Assembly (NCBI GenBank): GCA_038316385.1
Contig: JBBQAN010000019.1
Coordinates: 1-54,188 of the forward strand
DNA: 54,188 bases
Source of the DNA: SZAS-103 sp038316385
Lineage (GTDB): Bacteria; Pseudomonadota; Gammaproteobacteria; Xanthomonadales; Xanthomonadaceae
Reading direction: 5' to 3'
The notes beneath the pieces are model-generated. The model ran no database searches. It was not told the origin of the DNA and worked only from the letters and a program-made list of their open reading frames with translations. Numbering within the stretch: position 1 is the first letter of the stretch; the number at the start of each line of letters is the position of its first letter. The position numbers were made by a program, and so were the translations under genes. This document shows positions 1 to 9,000 of the stretch, in pieces.

Positions 1-2
1 CT

Positions 3-1454
3 GCCTCGCCGTCGGCAGCGACCGCTGCGCAGCTGGCCGCCGAAGCAAACAAGGCCGCTGGCCATTTCGGCAACACCACAACGGCTGCGAACCGTTCGAC
101 GTACTACGTGATCCTGTCGCCGAAGGGCACCAACCCGGACAACTACCAGGGCCAGTACTGCGCATGGCATGACTACACCGCCGGTTCCAACGGCAACATG
201 GCGTACAGCAACCAGCCGTACAACATTGATTCGGGCGCTGGCTGCGGCGTGGGTTTCGTGAACAGCCCGGGTACGCTGGACGGCTACACGATGACCCTCG
301 GCCACGAGTGGCACGAGATGATGTCCGACCAGTTCCCGGCCGGCGGCATGTCGAACCACAACACCGGTACGTATGCGGGCCAGGAAAACTCGGATGAATG
401 CGCGTGGATCGCGGCCGGCAGCACCGGTGGTGCGGCCAACATCACGTTCAGCACCGGCACCTTTGCCGAGCAGGCCAGCTACTCCAACGACACGGCCTCG
501 TGCGCGATCTCGCATGCGGACGTGAGCGGTGGCGGTGGCGGTGGCGGCGGTACGCCGTCAGCCAACTTCAGCTTCACGACCAGCGGCTTGACGGCGAACT
601 TCACCGATTCCTCGACCGACTCCGGCGGCAGCATTGGATCGCACTCCTGGAACTTCGGCGATGGCGGCACCTCGACGGCGACCAACCCGAGCCATACCTA
701 CGCGTCGGGCAACACCTACAGCGTGACCGAGACGGTCACCGACAGCGTCAACAGCACGACCAGCTCCAAGACCTCCTCGGTGACGGTGTCCAGCGGCGGC
801 GGCGGCAATGTGCTGAGCAACGGCGTGGCGGTGACCGGTCTGGCGGCAACGACCGGCAACCAGCTGAACTACACGATGGCAGTTCCGTCCGGCGCGACGG
901 GCCTGAACTTCGTGCAGTCCGGCGGCACGGGTGATTCGGACATGTACGTCAAGTTTGGTTCGGCGCCGACGCTGTCGAGCTACGACTGCCGTCCGTACGT
1001 CAATGGCAACGCCGAGACCTGCACCATTGCCACGGCGCAGACCGGCACGTACTACGTGATGCTCAACGCGTACTCCAGCTTCACCGGCGTCTCGCTCAAG
1101 GGCAGCTACAGCACCGGCGGCGGTGGTGGTTGCGGTGGTCTGGTGCTCTGCAGCGGCGTACCAGTTGCGCTGCCGAGCATTGCCACGAGCAAGTTCTCTT
1201 CGGATTACACCCTGGTGGTTCCGGCCGGCAAGACCAGCGCGGTGATCTCGATCTCCGGCGGTACCGGCGATGCGGATCTGTATGTGCGTCTGGGTGCAGC
1301 ACCGACCACGACCACCTACACCTGCCGTCCGTACCTGACCGGCAACAACGAGACTTGCACGTTCTCGCCGCCGACCGCCGGGACATACCACGTAAAGGTG
1401 CGCGGTTATGCGGCCGCTTCGGGCGTCAGCCTGGTCGGCACGATCTCGCCGTAA
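3..1454 (+). CDS. Secreted HExxE peptidase-like protein with PKD and two PPC domains (5' truncated by window)
   Basis: The reading frame is open to the left edge, so the N-terminus and any signal peptide lie outside the window. The visible part contains GHEWHEMMSDQFPAGG, an HExxE motif followed by an (S/T)DQ-PAGG segment, as in a group of secreted zinc-peptidase-like proteins. A Gly-rich linker follows, then a PKD domain (WNFGDGGTS, PSHTY), another Gly linker and two homologous beta-sandwich repeats of the pre-peptidase C-terminal (PPC) type. Each PPC repeat has G-D-x-D-x-Y-V and a conserved C-R-P-Y...E-T-C pair that could form a disulfide. The PPC repeats are separated by a third Gly run. 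The domain set indicates an exported, probably extracellular hydrolase or binding protein. Catalysis is inferred only from HExxE; the third zinc ligand is not identified. A strong terminator follows. Confidence 0.75.
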   Translation, partial: ASPSAATAAQLAAEANKAAGHFGNTTTAANRSTYYVILSPKGTNPDNYQGQYCAWHDYTAGSNGNMAYSNQPYNIDSGAGCGVGFVNSPGTLDGYTMTLGHEWHEMMSDQFPAGGMSNHNTGTYAGQENSDECAWIAAGSTGGAANITFSTGTFAEQASYSNDTASCAISHADVSGGGGGGGGTPSANFSFTTSGLTANFTDSSTDSGGSIGSHSWNFGDGGTSTATNPSHTYASGNTYSVTETVTDSVNSTTSSKTSSVTVSSGGGGNVLSNGVAVTGLAATTGNQLNYTMAVPSGATGLNFVQSGGTGDSDMYVKFGSAPTLSSYDCRPYVNGNAETCTIATAQTGTYYVMLNAYSSFTGVSLKGSYSTGGGGGCGGLVLCSGVPVALPSIATSKFSSDYTLVVPAGKTSAVISISGGTGDADLYVRLGAAPTTTTYTCRPYLTGNNETCTFSPPTAGTYHVKVRGYAAASGVSLVGTISP

Positions 1455-1531
1455 GTTTCCAGCGCCAGCCCCGTCGCCAAGGCGGTGGACTGGCTAGCGA
1501 AAGCGGTTTGATCAGTTGACAGCGGTATCCG

Positions 1532-1565
1532 ATCCCCCGATGCGCAAGCACCGGGGGATTTTTTG
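1532..1565 (+). terminator. Rho-independent terminator of the PKD/PPC protein gene
   Basis: An 8-bp perfect stem (ATCCCCCG / CGGGGGAT) with a 12-nt loop runs directly into a T6 tract, about 80 bp after the stop codon. Confidence 0.85.
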
Positions 1566-1744
1566 CGTTCGATTCCTGCGGTATTCCGACAAGGCAGTGA
1601 TTTCAGGAGATGATGGCGGTTGCATAACCGCGCGTCGCCGCAAATCGAACGAGCACAGCAACCGACCCGCAGATCGGTAGTAGTGCTGCGTTCACCGGAA
1701 TGCTCGTACCCTTGACTGCATTCAACCTGCACGAGGACAACCCG

Positions 1745-1936
1745 ATGACGACGAAAATTCAGGACAAGAAATCCGAGGCCGATCTCAGCGAACGCGGCAC
1801 CGGTTACCACCCGAGCAACGATCCCGCGACCCCGGACCAGACGCAGTCGGTACCCTCAGGCGTGCGACCGGATCTGGCGAAACCCGGCCCGGACGGGCAA
1901 GGCGGCGACGCAGGTGGCGTTGGCAAGAGCATCTAG
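1745..1936 (+). CDS. Small hydrophilic hypothetical protein (63 aa)
   Basis: Starts at ATG 1745 with GAGG 8 nt upstream. The product is very polar, rich in Asp, Gly, Pro and Ser, and has no membrane segment or cysteine, so it is probably disordered. No family was recognised. Its TAG stop codon is also the left target-site copy of the hairpin element that follows, so the reading frame ends exactly where that element begins. Either the insertion preserved the original stop codon or it truncated a once longer gene. Real-gene status rests on the RBS and on codon use like that of its neighbours. Confidence 0.55.
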   Translation: MTTKIQDKKSEADLSERGTGYHPSNDPATPDQTQSVPSGVRPDLAKPGPDGQGGDAGGVGKSI

Positions 1937-2088
1937 GGAACCTCTGAACAAGTTCAGAGGTTCGTGCGGTGCATGGATGCACCGCCGCGAACAACGACGC
2001 AAGTCGTTGATTCGCGAGCACCGAGTCCGGACATGCGCCGGACTCGGTGCGTCTGAATAAGTCCAGGACGGACTTGTTCAGACCTTCC
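1937..2088. mobile_element. 152-bp MITE-like element with IS5-type terminal inverted repeats
   Basis: The left end GGAACCTCTGAACAAG and the reverse complement of the right end, GGAAGGTCTGAACAAG, match at 14 of 16 positions. The element is flanked by TAG on both sides (1934-1936 and 2089-2091; CTAG on both sides if one base is shared), a target duplication compatible with the IS5 family. It has no room for a transposase. The inside is five consecutive hairpins: 1938-1963 (12-bp perfect stem), 1966-1985 (9 bp), 1987-2015, 2018-2050 (13 bp perfect) and 2051-2083 (14 bp with one G-T). Family assignment is by end sequence and duplication length only. Confidence 0.7.
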
Positions 2089-2231
2089 TAGCGACGGGTC
2101 GAACAACCGTTCCGATACGGGAATCTATTCGCGCCGCATGCATGCTTTGACCTCGGTCGGCAATCAACGTTACCTTGTTTGAAGATGCGATCGCTTTTCG
2201 TCGAAGCGGATGCACAGGGGCGTTGACAACG

Positions 2232-2903
2232 ATGGAATCCGGACGCAACGAAAGACAGTCTGTCGATAACCAGCATTGGAACCTGCGCGCATTGCGCGAG
2301 CCGACCCTGTTGCTGACGGCGACCTATATTGCAACGTCGGCGATCGGATTGTGGGCGAGTTATTGTTTTTACAAACCGTTCGGAATTGCGGTTCTCGATT
2401 ACATGCAGCCGGCCGATTTTCTGGTCGCCGCATTGCACGATCCGATGTATTTCCTGGTGGTGCTGGCCGGCGCGTTCCTGAGTTGGCTCGGTTCGCGCGT
2501 CGATGCGTTCCGCGAGCGCAAGCCGCATCGCGTGGAAGCGTTGCGCGAGAAGACATGGTGGGGAATGATCGTATTCCCGCGCTGGCGCGACAAGCTCTCC
2601 GATCGCGGTTTCACGGCGGAATATGTGTTCGCGGCAATGCTGCTCGGCATCGCCGCGTGGCTGATCCACGGCTATGTCGGCATGCAATCGCAACGCGTGC
2701 TCGCCGGGCAGGGAACGCGCATCATGCTGACCTACAACAACCGCGAGAAACCGGAGACGAGCCAACCGATTCTGCTCGGTACGACCACAGCATGGGTGTT
2801 CTTGTATTGGCCGGAGGCGCATGTGTCCGAGGCGATCCCGCAGGGACAAGTCGCAAGAATCGGATATGCAGCCCCGGTCGCCAGCGTTGTTCCGACACAC
2901 TGA
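2232..2903 (+). CDS. Hypothetical inner-membrane protein (223 aa)
   Basis: The ATG at 2232 is preceded by AGGGGC about 11 nt upstream. A further in-frame start at 2175 would add 19 residues but has no better RBS. Three hydrophobic stretches are visible: after the PTLLL motif (about residues 26-48), around YFLVVLAGAFLSWLG, and around FAAMLLGIAAWLIHGY. The segment between the second and third is rich in Arg, Lys and Trp and probably cytoplasmic. The C-terminal third (YNNREKPET..., WVFLYWPEAH) would lie outside. No family was recognised. A second small membrane-protein gene follows 74 bp downstream. Confidence 0.6.
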   Translation: MESGRNERQSVDNQHWNLRALREPTLLLTATYIATSAIGLWASYCFYKPFGIAVLDYMQPADFLVAALHDPMYFLVVLAGAFLSWLGSRVDAFRERKPHRVEALREKTWWGMIVFPRWRDKLSDRGFTAEYVFAAMLLGIAAWLIHGYVGMQSQRVLAGQGTRIMLTYNNREKPETSQPILLGTTTAWVFLYWPEAHVSEAIPQGQVARIGYAAPVASVVPTH

Positions 2904-2977
2904 AGCCGCATTCCATTCAAGGCCGCCGATTTCACGTAATCTCGCATTGCAGATCACATTCCCTGCGGAGTCCCACG

Positions 2978-3244
2978 ATGCCTTGCCTGTTCGCTGTTTT
3001 TGCCCTGCTGACGCCGCGCATCATGATCGCGCTGCTGTGGTTTTTCAGTCACTGGTTCAACGGCGTGTTCGCCAGCCCATTGTGGCTACTGCTCGGCTTC
3101 CTCTTCCTGCCGACCACATTGTTGTGGTTTGTCGCCGTGCACCACTGGTTCGGCGGCCAATGGACGTTATGGCCGGCAGTGGGGATGGTGATCGCATTGT
3201 TGATCGACGTCTCGCCTGCAAGCGGACGACGCAAGACACGATAG
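2978..3244 (+). CDS. Small conserved-type membrane protein (88 aa)
   Basis: The ATG at 2978 has GCGGAG 7 nt upstream. The short protein is almost wholly hydrophobic, with about three membrane segments (PCLFAVFALLTPRIMIALL, PLWLLLGFLFLPTTLLWFV, WPAVGMVIALLIDV) and a basic tail. It resembles a widespread family of small uncharacterised membrane proteins that start MxCxLAxxALxxPR. That resemblance is from memory and was not searched. Its function is unknown. Confidence 0.6.
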   Translation: MPCLFAVFALLTPRIMIALLWFFSHWFNGVFASPLWLLLGFLFLPTTLLWFVAVHHWFGGQWTLWPAVGMVIALLIDVSPASGRRKTR

Positions 3245-3405
3245 AGTTCGTACATCAATTTGCAGTGTGATGGCTTGGTAAGTCAGCGCACCTAAACTTA
3301 TTGTCATCATTCCGTTCAGCAACAGGCGTTGTTTGGCGGCGCAACGTGGCACTACGCCGGGGCATTGGGTTTCGGTGGTGATCCATTCCAGGGAAAGGGG
3401 TTTTC

Positions 3406-3747
3406 ATGAACATCCGTAATTCGTTACTCGCACTCGCCGTTGCATCCGCCGCACTTTGCGCTCCCATCGCATTCGCCGACCCGGCGGACGCCAACCAGGA
3501 CGTGCATCAGGACACACAGGAAGTACGTCAGGACATGCATCAGGACGCGCAGGCCGTGCGTCAGGACGCCCATGAAGCGCGCGTGGACATGCGTCAGGAC
3601 GCACATGCAGCGCGCCAGGACATGCGCCAGGAAGCGCACGAAGCGCGTCGGGGCATTCATCGCACTGTGCATTGGCGTCGTTACCATCGCTGCACGCGGT
3701 TCTGGCACGGTCACTGCGCTCGCTGGGCGCGCCGTTACAATCGCTGA
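3406..3747 (+). CDS. Secreted repeat protein with 11-residue Gln-Asp/Arg repeats (113 aa)
   Basis: A purine-rich RBS (GGGAAAGGGG) precedes the ATG. Residues 1-24 form a signal peptide ending A-F-A-D. Residues 33-83 are near-perfect hendecads of the type V/M-H/R-Q-D-A-x-x-V/A-R-Q-D (33-43, 44-54, then a 7-residue partial unit, 62-72, 73-83), predicting one long charged helix or coiled coil. The last 30 residues are rich in His, Arg and Trp with two cysteines (H-R-C-T-R-F-W-H-G-H-C). A periplasmic coiled-coil or metal-binding role is possible, but no function is claimed. Confidence 0.65.
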   Translation: MNIRNSLLALAVASAALCAPIAFADPADANQDVHQDTQEVRQDMHQDAQAVRQDAHEARVDMRQDAHAARQDMRQEAHEARRGIHRTVHWRRYHRCTRFWHGHCARWARRYNR

Positions 3748-3981
3748 GCCACGCGGAACGGTGGCGCAATCATCGTGCCCGTGAGATGAGTGGATGCGAC
3801 GCGCTGCCGAGATCGGGATTCGCGCCGGGAAACCGGCGCGCTATCCGTGACCGACGACGTACGCTTGAAATATGTGTTTCGAGCGATTGTGGTCTGCGGG
3901 CAAAGGCATCACGGAGGACGGGCGAATGGATTTGAGCCATCGGAATAGTGCAGCGACAGTGCCAAACAACACCGTCACAGC

Positions 3982-4514
3982 ATGGCGTTAAAGTCCGGTC
4001 GCAATCGCGCTGCACTGGATCATTGCAATCCTGATCATCAGCCTGATCGCGCTGGGCTGGTACATGCCGAGCGTCGAAAACAACCCGACAGCGCATGGTT
4101 GTTCGATCTGCACAAGTCGTTGGGGTTGACGGTGTTCGGCCTGATCGTTTTGCGCATCCTCTGGCGCTCCACTCATCGGTCCGAAGGCCTGCTGCTTCCG
4201 TGCCCGAGTGACAGACGAAGCTCGCAGCGCTGCTGCAGTGGCTGCTGTATGCCGCGATGATCGTGATGCCGCTGACCGGGTATCTGGGCGCATCGCATGG
4301 CCGCTCACCGCCGAAATTCTTTGGACTCAGCACGCCCGCCTGGGCAACGCCCAATCATGATCTTGCCTAACAGTTCTTCAAGATTCACGGGATCACCGCT
4401 TGGGCGCTGGTGGTACTGATCAGCTTGCACGCGCTTGCCCCACTCAAGCATCTGTTGATCGACAAGGATGGCGTGTTCCAGCGGATGTGGTTTGCACGCT
4501 CGAATCCGCCCTAG
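3982..4514 (+). pseudogene. Cytochrome b561 family gene, multiply frameshifted
   Basis: Read in shifting frames, this stretch gives a nearly complete b561-type cytochrome. MALKS is in one frame. VAIALHWIIAILIISLIALG (containing the haem-ligand His-Trp) lies in a second frame from about 3998. SAWLFDLHKSLGLTVFGLIV returns to the first. LAALLQWLLYAAMIVMPLTG is in another, and the end runs FKIHGITAWALVVLISLHAL to a natural stop at 4512-4514. An in-frame TAA interrupts ...NHDLA-stop-QFFKIHG near 4370. At least three frameshifts plus a stop make this a decayed gene rather than a sequencing slip. The intact family member is an integral membrane b-type cytochrome of respiratory electron transfer. Confidence 0.85.
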
Positions 4515-4655
4515 TAGCGCTGCATCGTCGCCGATTGGCTGAATGATTCATGTTGTGCGGACACGACGAGGGGCGCGGTTGGCGCGGCGTTCAGACGCAA
4601 AATCTATAGTCGCCTCAGACAGCGCAACGGCGTTCGTCGATGACAGGAGTTTGCG

Positions 4656-5423
4656 ATGAACGAGTTTGCGAGCAAGCGGAATTTGTTGACTGGAAACAAG
4701 GTGCGCTGGATCGCCGCCGCTCTGGCGGCTTTCGCGACTGGCCATGCCGCTGCGCAACCCTATGGATACGATACGCGGGTCGGTAATGGCTACAACAGGC
4801 CAGCGCGCATCGTGCATTGCGAGTCGAACAACTGGAATCGCAACTTTTGCCCCATCGCCATCCGCCGTGCCGATCAGGTGCGCGTGGTGCGCCAATACTC
4901 CGAGCGGCCCTGCATTGAAGGACGCAACTGGAACGTTGATCAGCGTGGAATCTGGGTTACCGATGGTTGCCGCGCGGATTTTGCCGTCGTCAGACGTCCT
5001 CCTGCCGCAGGCAACGCGTATGTCCGTAACGGCGACCGTGGCAACCGATCTCGTGACGATGGCGACCAGGATGGGCCACCGCACGGTTCGTTCGATCGCT
5101 ATCAGGATCGCCCGGTTCCCGGCGCCTACAACCGCTACCAATATCGTCCAGCGCCGGGTACCGGTGATTCGAGCGCGCGCGCTGGCGGCCGCGACGATGA
5201 TCGACAGGGTGCATACGATCCACGTATGAACAATGCCGATGATGATCGTCAAGGTCCGCCGCCCGGAGCTTATGTACCACGCGATCAGCGCGGCCAGGTC
5301 ACCGTTCGCGATCCTGACGGACAGCAGAATGATGACGATCGCTCGGACATGGATGGCGATCCATCGGATCGCGGGATGGATGGCGACGACCAATCGTACG
5401 ATCCGAACCAGCAACGTCGCTGA
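4656..5423 (+). CDS. Secreted DUF3011 domain protein with Asp/Arg-rich tail
   Basis: The start ATG has AGGAG 7 nt upstream. Residues 16-33 are a signal sequence ending A-H-A-A-A-Q. Residues 52-112 match the DUF3011 pattern: V-H-C-E-S, C-P at 65, Q-Y-S-x-x-P-C at 86, G-R-N-W, G-I-W-V and G-C-R-A-x-F at 105. Cysteines at 55, 65, 86 and 105 probably pair in the periplasm. The remainder (about 115-255) is low complexity with repeated R-Y-Q-(D/Y)-R-P and D-D-D-R-Q units, probably disordered. The molecular function of DUF3011 is unknown. A UUCG-loop terminator follows. Confidence 0.75.
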   Translation: MNEFASKRNLLTGNKVRWIAAALAAFATGHAAAQPYGYDTRVGNGYNRPARIVHCESNNWNRNFCPIAIRRADQVRVVRQYSERPCIEGRNWNVDQRGIWVTDGCRADFAVVRRPPAAGNAYVRNGDRGNRSRDDGDQDGPPHGSFDRYQDRPVPGAYNRYQYRPAPGTGDSSARAGGRDDDRQGAYDPRMNNADDDRQGPPPGAYVPRDQRGQVTVRDPDGQQNDDDRSDMDGDPSDRGMDGDDQSYDPNQQRR

Positions 5424-5445
5424 TCAAACCAACATCGGCATCGAC

Positions 5446-5472
5446 AACGGGCGCTTCGGCGCCCGTTTGTTT
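5446..5472 (+). terminator. Rho-independent terminator after the DUF3011 gene
   Basis: A 9-bp perfect stem AACGGGCGC / GCGCCCGTT closed by a TTCG tetraloop is followed by TGTTTT. Confidence 0.85.
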
Positions 5473-5595
5473 TGGGCGGAAGCGGGCGAGTCGATCCGGC
5501 CCGACAGGGGAGGATGGCGGCGCGTCGAGCATCGCCTTGCGGCGCTGCCAAAATCAGGCAAGATGCGCTGGATCGTCCAACGCATGGAGGACACG

Positions 5596-5829
5596 ATGAC
5601 CAGAACCCGGGCGGAACTCGACGGCATGCTGGACGAACTCGACCGCGATCTGCGGATGCTGATCATGGACGAGACCTGCAACGACGATCTGTGGACGGTG
5701 TTCGCCGGTCAGGCAGACGCGATCGAAGCCAGCGCTGGCGCCGACGACATCGCGCATGTGCAGGCGCGGACGAGCGCGATTCTCGCCGCGCAGGGCATCA
5801 TTCCGCCCGAGCAAGCCGCCAGTCCCTGA
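5596..5829 (+). CDS. Small hypothetical protein (77 aa)
   Basis: ATG 5596 is chosen over ATGs at 5563 and 5584 because GGAGG lies 5 nt upstream of it. The product is acidic and mainly helical, with no signal peptide, membrane segment or recognised motif. The pattern around ELDGMLDELDRDLRMLI is amphipathic. It stands alone between the terminator at 5446-5472 and the adhesin gene. The 254 bp from its stop to the next start contain a short hairpin (GCGCCTGACAGGCGC near 6002) and nothing else I can name. Confidence 0.5.
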   Translation: MTRTRAELDGMLDELDRDLRMLIMDETCNDDLWTVFAGQADAIEASAGADDIAHVQARTSAILAAQGIIPPEQAASP

Positions 5830-6083
5830 GCGCGGCGTCGCGCACCGATTTTTCAAAGGATGGGCGGATCGTCCACATGAAATGGGCTCGCGAATGCCGG
5901 GGGGCTTGCCGCTTTCCGTGACTGGGAGCACAGTACCCGCTAGCGTTTCGCACAGGGGCCCAGGGGAATGGGTAGCGAAGCCCGAAAACCGATCACTGAC
6001 CGCGCCTGACAGGCGCTGAATCGCGCACCGTTTCCAGTGGTTGTGTCGCCGTTGCCGGTGTGTTCAAGCCCAAGGAGAGTCGC

Positions 6084-9000
6084 ATGTCCGCTTTCAAACG
6101 TCCGCGCACTGCGTATTTGACGCTATGCATCCTGTTCGGCATGTCCGCGACAGTCGAGGTCAGCGCACAGTCCGCCGGCAGTACCAATTGCCTGAACGCT
6201 GGCACTAGCGCGTACGGAAGCCAAGCTATCGCGTGTGGCTATTACGACAGTTCTTACGGCACGTCCAACAGTTCGTTCGGCGGACATAACATTGCTGGCG
6301 TCAGCGTCTACAACAGCACCTACGGCGGTTATTATTCCGCCCAAAAGGCCAGCGCCGTCGGCTATGGCAACAAAGCTTATGGCAACAACAGCACCGCCTT
6401 CGGCTATGGCAACACAGCCGGACGGACTTATCTAAGCGGCGGCTACACGGCATTCACGAATGGCGACAGCGCGGTCGGTTACAGAAACAGCGCGACCGGC
6501 GGCAATAGCACTTCGGTCGGCGCCAACAACAACGCAACTTATTTCAATTCCAGCGCGATCGGATCGGGAAACAGGGCTGGCCAGATCGGCGCCAGCGCTG
6601 TGGGCAGATCCAACCGGGCGTACGGCAATTCCAGCAGTGCGATCGGTTACAACAACTACGCCCGCTATTCCACCAGCAACGCGATTGGCTCCAACAACTT
6701 TGCGTACAGCCAGGACGGTAGCTCGATCGGCAACAGCAACTACTCGGGCGTGGATAGCCCACTGACCTATCGCGCCAGCGCCGTCGGAAGCCACAATAGG
6801 GCGACAGCGACTGATAGCAGCGCATTCGGCGTTTACAACACGGCTTCGGCTTACTACAGCAGCGCGTTCGGTTACGGGAACACTGCATCCGCAGCCGGGA
6901 GCAGCGCGTTCGGCTACGAGAACACCGCTTCCGGTACCGGTAGTACGGCGTTTGGATATGGAAACAAGGCAGGCGGCAATTTCTTTTATCTCAGCACGTA
7001 CTCGCAGGCAGCTGGGGCCACAGCGGTTGGCTATCTCAACAAAGCTTACGGCACCAACAGTTCGGCGATCGGCTACGGCAACACGGCGGGGCGCGCGTAT
7101 GGTAGTAGCGGCGTCGCCAAATTCACCAAAGGCGATAGCGCGGTTGGTTACAACAACACCGCGACCGGCGGAAGCAGCAGCGCGATCGGCAACACCAACA
7201 CGGCCACTGGATTGAACGGCACCGCAATCGGCTACAAGAACATCGCCGGTGCAGCGGGTACGAGGTTCTCGACGGCGGCCGGCTCCCTCAGCCAGGCGAC
7301 CGCCAGTTACACCCTCGCCGTGGGTTTCGCGGATTACGCCACCTATAACAATGCGAGCGCGGTCGGCCTCCGCAATCGGGCGACCGGCGTCGATAGCAAT
7401 GCCTTCGGACGCGGAAACAAGGCGACCAACGCTGGCGGCGAGGCTTTCGGCGACTACAACACGGCCAGCGGGGCGTACAGCTCAGCGTTCGGCGTGAACA
7501 ATCAGGCATCCGGCACCCATAGCGGTGCGATCGGCGACTACAACAACGCGTCCGGCAACTTCAGCACGGCCTTCGGTCGTTACAACACGGTATCCAGCGC
7601 CAAAGGCAGTGGCGTGGGCTACAAGAACAAGGTTTCCGGGCAATACAGCAGCGCGTTCGGTAACACCAACACGGTCACCATCACCGGCAAGCAGAGCAAT
7701 GCGCTGGGCAATGGCAACACGGCGGGCGGCCCGGCAGGCGCAGCCGTTTTCAGCTACGCCAACGCGGTCGGCAGCTACAACCAGGCGACCAACACGAACA
7801 CCAGCGCATTCGGTGTCCGGAATGTGGCGTCGGCCCAGGACGCCAGTGCCTTCGGTGTGGGCAATACCGCATCCGGTGGCGCATCCAGTGCGTTCGGTCT
7901 GGACAACACTGCCTCGGGTTTCGATAGCAGCGCGTTCGGCCGCTTCAGCGCCGCTACCGGCCAAGGCGCGACTGCTGTCGGTGACTTCGACCACGCGTAT
8001 GCTCTGGGCGCTACGGCGGTCGGATACCTCAACAGTGCTCTGGGCTTTGAAAGCACGGCGATCGGTGCCAATAGCTACACCGCCGCAGCGGCGACCAATG
8101 CCAGCGCTGTTGGTTTCAATGATATCGCCAGGGGCGTGGGCGGTGCTGCGTTTGGCTACAAGAACAACTCCCTCGGCACCCGAAGCAGCGCGATTGGCGT
8201 CCTGAATAGCGCGCTCGTCGGCTACAGCACGGCCATCGGCCTTTCGAACACCGCCAACAACACCGATGCCAGCGCGATCGGCGTCAGCAACACCTCTTCG
8301 GGCCTCGACAGCAGCGCCTTGGGTTTCACTAATACGGCCAGCGGCTTTTACAGCAGTGCACTCGGCTACAAGAACACCGCATCGAATACCAAGAGCAATG
8401 CGGTGGGCAGCGGCAACAAGGCCTCCGGAGTTGGCAGCAGCGCATTCGGCAACACCAACACCGCATCGGGCACCTACAGCAGCGCATTCGGTTACAACAG
8501 CACTGCCAGCGGCATCCGAAGCCTGGCAGTCGGCAGCGCCGCATCCGCAACCGGAGGGCGTTCGGTGGCGGTCGGCAACGGCGCCTCGGCTGGATTTCTG
8601 GATACATCCGCATTCGGCGAGGGCGCGAAGACTGCTGCAATCGATCAGACCGCAATCGGCGGCGGCGCCAGCCTCAGCGCAGGCGCGACCAACTCGGTAT
8701 CGCTCGGCTTCGGCTCGACCAACACACGGGCCAATACGGTATCGGTCGGCAGTGGTGCGACCAATCGCCAGATCATCAATGTCGCCGCCGGTACAGCCGG
8801 CACCGACGCGGTCAATCTCACCCAGCTCACCGCCGCCACGGCTGGCGTTGGATGTAATCAAGCTGGCACCACGGCGACCGGATCCAAAGCCGCCGCTTGC
8901 GGCTATAGCGACACCGCCAGCGGCGCCTACAGCAGTGCGTTCGGTTACAACAACACCGCGTCCAAGTCCAAGAGCAGCGCGGTCGGTTACCACAATGTCG

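Noticed and set aside
4548..5414. 288-residue hydrophobic minus-strand frame opposite the DUF3011 gene
   Set aside because: Composition (Ile/Val/Ala repeats) follows from the complement of Asp/Arg-rich codons; the plus strand has RBS, signal peptide and DUF3011 motifs.
5880..6083. Possible riboswitch in the leader of the giant adhesin
   Set aside because: Fragments resembling a cyclic-di-GMP aptamer (GGGTAGCGAAGCCCG) do not fall in the required order; only a small hairpin is supported.
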